Shown here one piece after another: positions 55,635 to 64,000 of a stretch of 64,000 nt of DNA. The notes under the pieces were generated by a model. The model saw only the letters and a list, made by a program, of their open reading frames with translations. It was not told where the DNA came from and made no database searches. The position numbers were made by a program, and so were the translations under genes. This DNA is from Odontesthes bonariensis (Eukaryota; Chordata; Actinopteri; Atheriniformes; Atherinopsidae), in NCBI RefSeq assembly GCF_027942865.1, contig NC_134507.1, forward strand, positions 35,579,711 to 35,643,710, in the 5' to 3' direction. The stretch's first letter is position 1, and every line of letters starts with the position of its first letter.

Positions 55635-56410
55635 TAAAGGTAGGGTAGGAGATCCTGGATTTTGCGTCCAGCGAAGCTGCATTTTGAAAATACACAGGTC
55701 AAAAGTCCCAACCCCTTTCTTCAGACTTTCCCCCCGAAGGCACGCCTCTAGAGCAGTGATTCTCAACCGGTGGGGGCGCGGACACACTCACAGGGGGGCG
55801 CGAGTAGACTACAGGATGAGGGAAAAATTTTTTTTTTTAAAAAAAAAATCACGAAAATTCCCTCCTCAAAAATGCAAGAAGTTGGACTATTGTTTGAGTA
55901 GTTTCATTTCAAATTTAACAGGGGGTAGTATTTTTAGCCTGCAACATCACGTCACGTGTCGTGGGGGTGGGGCTGTGAAGGGGGGGGCCTCAACTGCAAT
56001 GAACCATCTTAGGGGGGGCCCTGCTTGCAAAAGGTTGAGAACCCCTGCTCTAGAGTACATGAGCACGAAGGTGCACGAGCGCTGTTCTGACAACAAGCGT
56101 CGATCGTTGCTATATTCAGTATGCTAACTATGTTTAATAATGCTAGCTAAGCTGGCTCTAGTTTAGCTTCCGGGCATACGTAATTTGTTCACGAAGGGTA
56201 CGCGCACAGGGGGAAGGAGGAGCAGATTGCAGTTTGATGGACGCATCAGAACGCAATCATCGTTAACAGTCCGTTCAATATGATTGGATAGTTTGTTCCA
56301 AGAGGCCACTAAAACTTTTAATTGGTTGCAATGGGGGTGTGAAGAGTATTTCAAGCAATATGTACAGGGTCATGAGCCCTCCAGCCGGTGTCCCAGGTGA
56401 GATGAATAAA
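55635..56410. mobile_element. Partial TTAA element, interrupted by hAT MITE
   Basis: TTAA-AGGTAGGGTAGGAGATCC near 55634 resembles the fragment at 46529. Non-coding, right end not found before arm 2. Confidence 0.5.
55754..56047. mobile_element. hAT MITE
   Basis: Ends CAGTGATTCTCAACC and inverted CAGGGGTTCTCAACC, 8-bp duplication CTCTAGAG at 55746-55753 and 56048-56055. 294 bp, non-coding, G-rich. Confidence 0.92.
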
Positions 56411-56839
56411 GGCCGCACACACAGAAGGCAAGTCGAGACAGTTGGTTAAGAGGGATGTATGGCTCTGATGAGGCACACAGAAGACACCAAGCAGAGGAGG
56501 GGCAAAGCTACGTAGCGTAGGCTAACGAGTCACATGCAATTAAAGCTTGGAAAAGGCCAGCGAGTGCAGATTTAACCGAGGCACCTTCGTGGTACAAGGG
56601 CAAGCAGGGCCACTGTATTGAGCTTCAAGTTATTTTGGTCTGGGTTTGTGTAATGCAATTCAACCATGAGGAGAAGGAAACGTGTAGTGGTGGAATTTAA
56701 AGCAGAAGTATTCAGTTTGCCCTTCAAAAGCAGAGTCAGCCTCAGTGGGTGTGGTGAAGACTCAAATCTTCTATGAAGTGAAAACAAACCTTGAGATCAA
56801 GTATTCAATGCACAGACCACGTATTATTGGTCAAGTTTA

Positions 56840-57924
56840 TTTTGCCAGAGCTCAGCCACATGTTGGAAGCTCCATGGAAGTGTCCATGAGTCACCTGCAG
56901 AAAACAGAAGGGGTCAGTATTGATACTGGAGTCTTAATACTTCAGACACAAGTCCAGCTTTACCTTAGTACAACTTCTGCCCTTTAGACCCAGTCTTGGC
57001 ATCAAAGTGGTCAAAGGCATCCTGGGAGTATTTGGCGTACGAACTGGAGTCGCGGGCTCGTTGGTAGCCACTGCTGGACTGGACGACGTGGGATGAAGGG
57101 TATACAGCGTGCATCTCAGATGTGTCCTTAGGGACCTGGTCGGATGTCCAGGCAGACTGTGGGAAAGAACGGTCGATCTTCAAGTTCATTAGGGCAGCAA
57201 GGAAACGGGCAAAGTCTGCGTCCTGCGCAGTAAAGCCAGCATTAGACCCAGAGGAGCCGCCGCTGCCGTAGCCAGAGCCAGAGGAGACGCCGCTGCCGTA
57301 GCCAGACCCAGAGGAGACGCCGCTGCCGTAGCCAGACCCAGAGGAGACGCCGCTGCCGTAGCCAGACCCAGAGGAGACGCCGCTGCCGTAGCCAGACCCA
57401 GAGGAGACGCCGCTGCCGTAGCCAGACCCAGAGGAGACGCCGCTGCCGTAGCCAGACGTGCTACTACCAGAGGATCCACTGTTTTGACCTGAGCAAAGAA
57501 ATTAGTTAAGGCAAAGTATGACAGCATGGTTGGTCATGCTGTCAGTAGCCTCTGTATCACTGCCAATATGTTTAGTAACAAGAAACAAAGCTAAAGGAGT
57601 ATCTGCAGTTCAAGTGGGTCAATAAACCTGAAGTCTAATATATTGGAAGATTTGGTGCTGCATGATTAATATAGTTGCAGACCCTCTTCTCTCTCATTCC
57701 TAAACAACTTCCCATGTTGGCTGCCTTTATATAAACTGCACCTAAATGTTGATATACTTGCTTTTCTGGGGGGGATAACATGTTCCAATGCTGAAGAGCA
57801 GGACACAAAGCCAGGAAATCCTGTTTGGATTTCAAAAGAAAAGAAAGAAACTTTAGTATATAGGAGAACAAAAACCTAAACCATTAAACATGAAGACTCA
57901 CCTGAAGAAAACCTTAAACAACAT
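56840..57924 (-). CDS. Gene B': short-repeat copy of gene B, 201 aa
   Basis: Coding exons are 57902-57924, 57762-57820 and 56965-57488; the AATAAA complement lies near 56840. Signal peptide and C-terminus match gene B. The repeat array has only about seven GSGYGSGVSS units, giving 343 fewer residues. The exon 2 donor is again GC (GCAAGT), in a 59-nt exon. The stop differs: the gene B TAG is TAC here, adding a Tyr before TAA. No transposon lies in its intron 2. Frame open throughout, probably functional. Confidence 0.8.
57240..57470 (-). repeat. 30-bp coding repeat array in gene B'
   Basis: About seven 30-bp units, more uniform than the array in gene B. Confidence 0.9.
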
Positions 57925-58043
57925 GTTGAACAAGACAAAACAGCAGCAGCAACACAATTCAGATAAAACTGGTCAAAAACAGCAATCTAGTGACTGCTGT
58001 TGAGAGAAGATTTGTGCTGTAACTCATCTGAGGCTGCAGCTGA

Positions 58044-58050
58044 CTTTATA
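58044..58050 (-). promoter_or_regulatory. TATA box of gene B'
   Basis: Complement of TATAAAG, same position relative to the ATG as in gene B. Confidence 0.6.
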
Positions 58051-58671
58051 TTGGTGCTCTACCTGCTCTAATTACACTCATAAACCTCACCTGGGACCCA
58101 GTCAGATCGTGCTGCATTCAATTCAGCTCGGAAAATGAACACTTCTGACATCCCATTTAAAAAGGTTTGTTGCAACATGTGAGGAATGAACATGGGATGT
58201 TTTAAAGAAGGTGAATTCCGCTTGGTCAGATACGGTGTTAAACATCTGGACCAAAGTCCTGCAGATCACTGTGGGCCCCTAATCTCTGGCTGGGGAGTGT
58301 GAGGGGAGTGACAGAGATTTGGTCTGAAGGACTCCAGGTTATAACCTCGGTTCTAATACGTCACAAACACGTCAAAGTCATGAAATTGGGGTCCAACACA
58401 TCACATGTCCACTTCACTAGTGGGAGCTGCTACTTGGGTTTCAAGGGGAAAAAAGTGAGCTCAGCGTGACATAAGACTGGAGTCTTAGTAAGTTAGCCTG
58501 CTGAGTTCTGGAAATAACTCTAAAATAATGTTGACTCCTTGGCAGGAATAAGGAGCTCTGCAGCTCTCTCATCCAGAGGATCTAGAAGCATGGATGTGTT
58601 TGGAACATAGCAGAGGGTGGATTCTTACTAAAGTCACGCTAACTGCCTTATGCGCCCTCTGAGATGTTTAA

Positions 58672-59343
58672 AGGTGCCATGGCATGAAAATAAATGGAGG
58701 TTTTTATATATTTATAAAGGCTTTAGTGGTCCCCTTATACTGTATCTGAGTTTTTTTACCAAAAATTCTGCCTTGGTGCAGAATTACAGCCAGTCCCGAA
58801 AATGAGCTTTCCTAAGGATCCTCAGAATGAGCTGTTTAGGGTCTGCAGCTTTAAATGCAAATTAGGGGGAGAAAGGCGGGGCAAAGTGGAGGGTGGGGGT
58901 GGAAACATTCGTTGGTGAAATGTTTGGCGCACACATACACAAATCTCTTCGGTTCTGCCGTCACTTTCCCATAAAAAAAACTAAATCTGTCCACTGGCTC
59001 TTTAGAGGTTCTGATGCAGGAGCTCTAAACAGATTATTTACATCCATATACAGCGCAATGAGCTGGCCAAAGAGCTGTGGGCGGGGAAAGGCAGTTTTGG
59101 CATAGCCATATATGGGCTCTGGGTGGAAATAACCTCGACATCATATGAGGCTCCACGTCATAAGAGGCAGCTTTCCCGATCAGGCCATCTGCATGGTCAC
59201 ATTACCAAAGGCGGAAAATAATTTCCATTGCACAGTTTAGGTCTATCGTCACTTTTATCCACTGGGGGGCCGCAGGCAGGCAAGAGGAACTCATATTAAT
59301 GTTAAACAACCTTAAAAAGTGAAAATTTCATGCCATGGCTCCT
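58672..59343. mobile_element. Non-autonomous Kolobok-like element
   Basis: Ends AGGTGCCATGGCATGAAAAT and inverted AGGAGCCATGGCATGAAAT, TTAA at 58668-58671 and 59344-59347. Arm 1 has the empty site (TTGA in the corresponding place near 41551). Short relative of 11547-15087. Confidence 0.9.
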
Positions 59344-59347
59344 TTAA

Positions 59348-60215
59348 AGCTCAGATTAATATCTGAGCTGAGATGTAGAAACGTGAGACAACATGATGCA
59401 GAGCTGCTCTTTTATTAAGTGATATGGAGGAGATCTTAGATTTATTTCAGATGAACTTGATTAAACAGGACATAACGGAGGTTAAATGTTTAAAGCACCT
59501 TGTGCCTTCATTTTGTTCATATCTGGAAGTGTTTCCCAAATTTGTCTTGGATTTCTGTGGCTTTCCATCATTACTCCTGAAAACTTGTTGCCTTGTGAGA
59601 ACAACCACAGACTCCCACAGACTCCCTGTGACACAGCAAACTTCCAACATGGGAAATGTGACATTTGAGCACTTTATAGTCTGTTGGCGACTGTTTTCTG
59701 TTCTTTGTACTGTGGAGGCTTTAGCAGCCATCAGTGAGGTGGAACTGTACTGAAAATACACTGAAGTTAAAGTTACATTTTTAACTCATTTAAAAGGGAA
59801 AATGCATCTATTTGAATAATGCTCTTTTTTAATATGGGTCTAAGTTTCTGAGAAAGTCTTTTTTACTGTAAAATGTTGACTGTCACACCTGAACTTCATA
59901 TTTATTAATGGAAATGAGAATATTTATATCCCCAGATTGTTTTAATTCTGAAAACTAACATTTGTTACAGTAGTTCACATCATCTGTCCTCATAATTACT
60001 TTCATAAAATCCAACAAAGACCAGACTTTATCATGTTTATATTTAAATTGCAACCTGCAGGTTTACAATGTGAGTGACTTAAAGTGTGGAAACAAGTCCA
60101 CAGAAGTTTTTCTTTTAATTATGTGTCAATATATGTCGACTATCTGCAAGCAGTCCCCACAGGCAGTGTCCTTGCTGCAGGGACGACATCTGATTCTCAC
60201 ATATAGATGGAACAT
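59348..60215 (-). other. Arm 2 intergenic DNA
   Basis: Matches arm 1 at about 40.7-41.55 kb in reverse complement. Frames here are shared noise, not genes. Confidence 0.6.
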
Positions 60216-60729
60216 TTGATGTTGCATTATGCCCAGTATTAATCAGACATGTTTGTTCATGTTCCAGACAGGATAGTGAATGCTTTTGTGCACAGTCCAC
60301 TGTGTGGTTGTACAGCTCACAACTTAACTGAATATATTCCAACACCTGGCTCGCCTTCTTGCATCCAAATGTAGAACAAAATAGATGTTTGATCTGTAAA
60401 ATCTGATGTAATGGACAGAATCAATGAGAGTTGTTGGATTTATTAATTTATTTAACACATTTATTCTAACCCTCCCTGGGTTCTGGGGAGGATTCATCCC
60501 TCCATCAGGCCTGATTTTCAGTCTTCTTGTGCCATTTTTCATAGCTCAGCCTTTTCTCCCTGTTTCCCCTCCTTAAGAACGGCTTCTTGACAGCCACCCT
60601 TCCATGGAGCCCATTTCTGATGAGCTGAAGGTACAGATGCATCTCTCAGGGAATTACCTGGTTTCTGCAAAAATGCCATTTCATGCATGTCAAACTGTTA
60701 TTTTATAGATACAAAGAAATGGGAACAGA

Positions 60730-61265
60730 TAATAATAAATTGATTTGTATAGCACCGTTCAGAAAATAAAATTCACAAAGTGCTTCACAATACGATGCAA
60801 GTCAACGTTTCATATACACACACACATAAGAAAACACAGTAATAGCAGAAAAGCATGAGGCTACAGAGCAGATGGGCACTTTAAGAACGGATAAAAGCTA
60901 TTTTAAATAGGTGGGTCTTCAGATTCTTTTTGAAAATGTCTAAAGAAGTTGCAGACCGTAGACATAGGGGAAGAGAGTTCCAAAGAGTTGGAGCCAATAC
61001 CTCAAAGGCACGATCACCCTTTGTCTTTAGACAAGAGCGGGGGACAGTCAATAAGCTCTGGTCTGAGGACCTAAGAGACCTGGTTGTGTAATAGGGGTGG
61101 ATCAGGTCACAGATGTAACCAGGTGCCTGATGATTAAGGGCTTTGTATGTGATAAGAATTTTAAACTGGATCCTGAACCTTATAGGCAGCCAGATGAGAA
61201 ATTCTTCCCATCCCTGAATTTTAGCTTGAGCAGCTACTGATGATGCGGCCCTTTTGGCCACCTGG
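60730..61265 (-). mobile_element. L2-like LINE 3' fragment (1)
   Basis: Minus-strand coding LIWLPIRFRIQFKILITYKA, RSLRSSDQSLLTVPR, RAFEVLAPTLWNSLPLCLRS and FKKNLKTHLF, then a 3'UTR with gctatacaaatcaatttatt. C-terminal end of an L2-type ORF2, 5' truncated, HWLP-motif frame slightly broken. Confidence 0.8.
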
Positions 61266-61539
61266 TACCCGCTTCAGGTCAACCTCCTGAACAACCCAAC
61301 ACAAAAGGCCTTTTTCTACAGTTTGAATTTTTCCCTACAAGCTAATATTCACAAGCAGGTCCTATGCTACTGTCCTGATAGGCAATGATGACCTTCTGGC
61401 CACACCTCTGCAATTGAGGCTGAGAGGCTCCTTTCAGTTCCCATGACCCAACCTCAATGGTAATGTACATTTAATAAAAATACTCAGCTTTGTGTTTAAG
61501 ATGTCATGAACAGGGTCCTCTACTAGATGTTTGTCCCCA

Positions 61540-62835
61540 CCAATTCAATTCAATTCATTTTTATTTATATAGCGCCAAAAACAACAAATGTCATCTCAAG
61601 GCACTTAGTAAGTCCAATTCAAGCCAATTGGAATTCAATTAATTAATAATAATCATAATTCATAAAATAATCCAATTCGTTCATATAGAGCCAATTCAAA
61701 AACAATTTCCTAGCTAAGAAAACCAACAGATTGCACTGAAAACTTTTTGTTTTTCGGTCCAATCTCCCGGCCTGAGCGGCGTGCCTGAGGCGACTGTGGA
61801 GAGAAACGACTCCCTTTTAACAGGAAGAAACCTCTGGCAGAACCAGACTCAGGAAGGGTGGCCATCCGCCTCGACCAGCTGGGGTTTGAGAAGACAGAAA
61901 GGGGGGGAGGGCCGCAGCGGCGGCACTGTAACACCATTCGAAGGATATCTGTTGGAACAGGAAAATACGAGTTAATGACCACAATAATGTCACATATACA
62001 TAAAGAGAGTAAAGTGAGGAAAGGTGTGTCAGATGAGGCCCCCCAGCAGTCTAGGCCTATAGCAGCTTAACTATGGGATGTTTCAGGATCACCTGAGCCA
62101 TCCCTAACTATAAGCTTTATAAAAAAGGAAAGTTTTAAGCCTGGTCTTAAAAGTGGAAAGGGTGTCTGCTTCCCGGACATTTACTGGCAGCTTATTCCAC
62201 AATTGAGGGGCCTGATAACTGAAGGCTCTGCCTCCCATTCTACTTTTAGAAACTCTGGGAACCTCAAGTAAACCTGCAGTTTGGGAACGAAGTGCTCTGT
62301 TAGGAAAATATCTTACAATGAGATCTTTAAGATATGATGGAGCTCGGTCATTAAGAGCTTTATATGTAAGGAGAATAATCTTAAATTCTATTCTGAATTT
62401 AACAGGGAGCCAATGAAGAGAAGCTAAAACTGGAGAAATATGATCTCTCCTGTTAGTTCTCATCAGAACTCTGGCTGCAGCATTTTGGATCAACTGAAGG
62501 CTTTTCAGAGAATATGTAGGACAGCCCAATAATAAAGAATTACAGTAGTCCAATCTTGAAGTAACAAATGCATGAATTAGTTTTTCTGCACTACTCTGAG
62601 ACAAGATGTTCCTGATTTTAACAATATTACGAAGGTGAAAGAAGGCAGTCCTAGAAACCTGTTTTATATGAGAGTCAAATGATAAATTCTGGTCAAAAAT
62701 AACTCCAAGGTTCCTCACTGTAGAACTAGAAGCCAAGGAAATACCATCTAGAGTAACTATAGCTAGACAATTTCTCCCTGAAACGCTCAGGTCCACCTGA
62801 TCCAACTTACTTCCAGGTAGTAAGTGACAACATTG
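61540..62835 (-). mobile_element. L2-like LINE 3' fragment (2)
   Basis: Minus-strand frame to the stop at 62104 includes TVRNLGVIFDQNLSFDSHIK, TSRLDYCNSLLLGCP, LQLIQNAAARVLMRTNRRDH, SLHWLPVKFRIEFKI and YKALNDRAPSYLKDL. The 3'UTR ends near 61540 in the usual L2 aattgaattg-type tail. The frame continues upstream into arm DNA (about 62836-62904) by chance. 5' truncated; encodes only the part C-terminal to the polymerase core. Confidence 0.85.
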
Positions 62836-63399
62836 AGCCAATAAATTGTTCCCAAGCCACTTCACTAGAAGTAGCTGCCACATCTTTTGATTTGTGTAGC
62901 ACAAGCTTCATTACAAGTATTCAGAGTACAAGACCTTTGCAACCGCAGACAATATTATGAAGCCATCCTCAGTCATGGACTTGCAGAAACTACTGTGCAG
63001 GTTTCACATGGCCCCAGCATCTGATGGGTCTGCCCTTACCCAGAGCTGTAGGGTGAGGACTGCTACAGAGTGGAAAGGTTTCCCCCTCAGCACAATATGC
63101 AGCAGTGGAATCTTCTGATAGAGCTCAAGGCCACACCTTTACCCACTGCTGTCAGAGAGCTGCAGTTGGCTTTTCAGCCATTTTTAGTTGGGAATGCATT
63201 CCAAGCTGAAGCCGTCAAGACCTTCACAAACTCACCTTTGATCAGATACTGTCCTTAAGTTAATGCCAACACCTTATTTATAGGATTAAGTCATGTCAAC
63301 CTGTCAGACCCTCAACTATCCCCTCCAACCCACAACTGGATGACCCAGAGACAGCTAGGAGCCATTTGATGGAGCAACAAGGTATTCAAGTTAAAGCCA

Positions 63400-63999
63400 T
63401 TTATTCAAGCGGTAGCAGCAGCGATGCCTCTAGAATATGCAGATCTGCAAGACAAAGAAAGTCAGTCACCTACCAGCAGCTACAGAGAGCACACATGCAG
63501 AGTAAAGTGAGCCTCACCAGAAAGATCCTCAGAAGCCGCTCTGAACTTGAACCTTGTGCTGAGATGTTTTGCCGTGGTCTGGCTCAGATTCTGTTGGGGT
63601 GTAGCGGAACTGGCTGAACAGCACACGCTTCTTGTTGTAGCGGGACCGAGATTTGTAAGCGTAGACTTGATCCTCGTCGGCCACAGGAGTGAAGACTGGC
63701 TCGTCCTCGCCGCTGGTGTCAGATGAAAGGCTCCAGCTCCCATCTTCAAACTGGTAATTGCTGCCAGGAGCTCCAGAACCACTGGCTCCAGTTTGTTTCT
63801 GATACGTTGGCTTAGATAGATCTTGCCCATAAACTTAATACATGGGTGAGGAAACAGAGAATTAAGATCAGCCTTCCATTTACAACCCGAGTCAATTTAA
63901 ACTGCTTTTAGTTGCTGAGCTTTGATTGGGATCAGCTTACCGCTTTGTGCAGGAATGCAGGCGATGCTTCCAATCAGCACACAAGAAATCCACAAAACC
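63400..63999 (-). CDS. Gene A': copy of gene A, first exon beyond window
   Basis: Minus-strand exons are 63941-63999 (signal peptide, 59 nt) and 63529-63833 (305 nt, same length as in gene A, stop TCA complement at 63529-63531). The terminal UTR exon has the AATAAA complement near 63400. A few substitutions from gene A are visible (for example Ser for Asn at the exon 2 end, Ala for Thr in PVADEDQ, Thr for Ser in FRYTP). The acceptor of the main exon is AAG where gene A has CAG. The frame is open, so probably functional. The five-base first coding exon is outside. Confidence 0.75.
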
Positions 64000-64000
64000 C

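Larger units (their letters stand above)
56411..64000 (-). repeat. Inverted duplication, arm 2
   Basis: Reverse complement of arm 1, carrying B' and A' on the minus strand. Arm-specific material: 58336-58552, Kolobok-like 58672-59343, and about 60215-62835 with two L2 fragments. By eye most aligned stretches differ at only a few per cent of bases. Confidence 0.9.

Noticed and set aside
59424-59761. 104-110 codon frames on both strands, with partners at 41132-41406
   Set aside because: Shared between arms only because the DNA is duplicated; frames differ in length and shift between arms, so not under coding constraint.
62836-62904. N-terminal MCYTNQKMWQLLL of the L2 frame
   Set aside because: This part is arm DNA also present in arm 1 without L2; an accidental upstream extension of the LINE frame.

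Overview
The window is nuclear DNA of a vertebrate, almost certainly a ray-finned (teleost) fish. The grounds are spliced genes with GT-AG introns, vertebrate-type tRNA genes, a 7SL (SRP) RNA gene, and a dense mix of the L1/Tx1 and L2 LINEs, PIF/Harbinger, hAT and Kolobok-like DNA transposons and (GGAT)n-tailed retroposons typical of teleosts. No bacterial operons, CRISPR arrays or viral genes were seen. All similarities were judged by eye.

1-11 kb is nested transposon debris. It holds the 3' part of an L1/Tx1-clade LINE, a CTT repeat, and the 5' end of a second LINE copy. A Harbinger element follows, interrupted by a hAT that itself carries a short element with a RecQ-like helicase fragment. 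A tRNA-Thr gene and a long-inverted-repeat element, itself hit by a second RecQ-fragment element and a possible solo LTR, complete the stretch. 11.5-15.1 kb is one TTAA-flanked Kolobok-like element with THAP-type and P2X7-associated exons. 16.2-18.4 kb holds a decayed five-exon gene of unknown function, possibly OB-fold. 19.5-21.6 kb is a three-level transposon nest. 22-26 kb is largely featureless. 26.2-28.3 kb holds a minisatellite and a second Harbinger whose transposase contains a His-Ala-coding hexamer expansion.

28.9-33.9 kb is rich in RNA polymerase III genes: tRNA-Asp, tRNA-Leu remnant, 7SL RNA with an upstream CRE, two tRNA-Thr and three tRNA-Pro-type genes. It also holds a broken exon 1 of a Fringe-like glycosyltransferase. 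33.9-36.7 kb is MITE/hAT material.

36.9-64 kb is the most interesting part. Gene A (37 kb) and gene B (42-45.5 kb), both encoding small-to-medium secreted proteins, lie on the plus strand. Near-identical copies lie on the minus strand at 57-58 kb (B') and 63.5-64 kb (A'). They form the arms of a large inverted duplication around a spacer of about 10.4 kb that contains a third secreted-protein gene, C (50.8-52.3 kb). A, B and C share one architecture: a tiny first coding exon ending in AG, a 53-59 nt signal-peptide exon ending in phase 1, a large low-complexity exon, and a terminal 3'UTR exon. B is built of Gly-Ser-Tyr decapeptide repeats and differs by 343 residues from B'. I infer extracellular structural proteins of an unrecognised family. 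Each arm carries transposons missing from the other, so the two arms document each other's empty sites.
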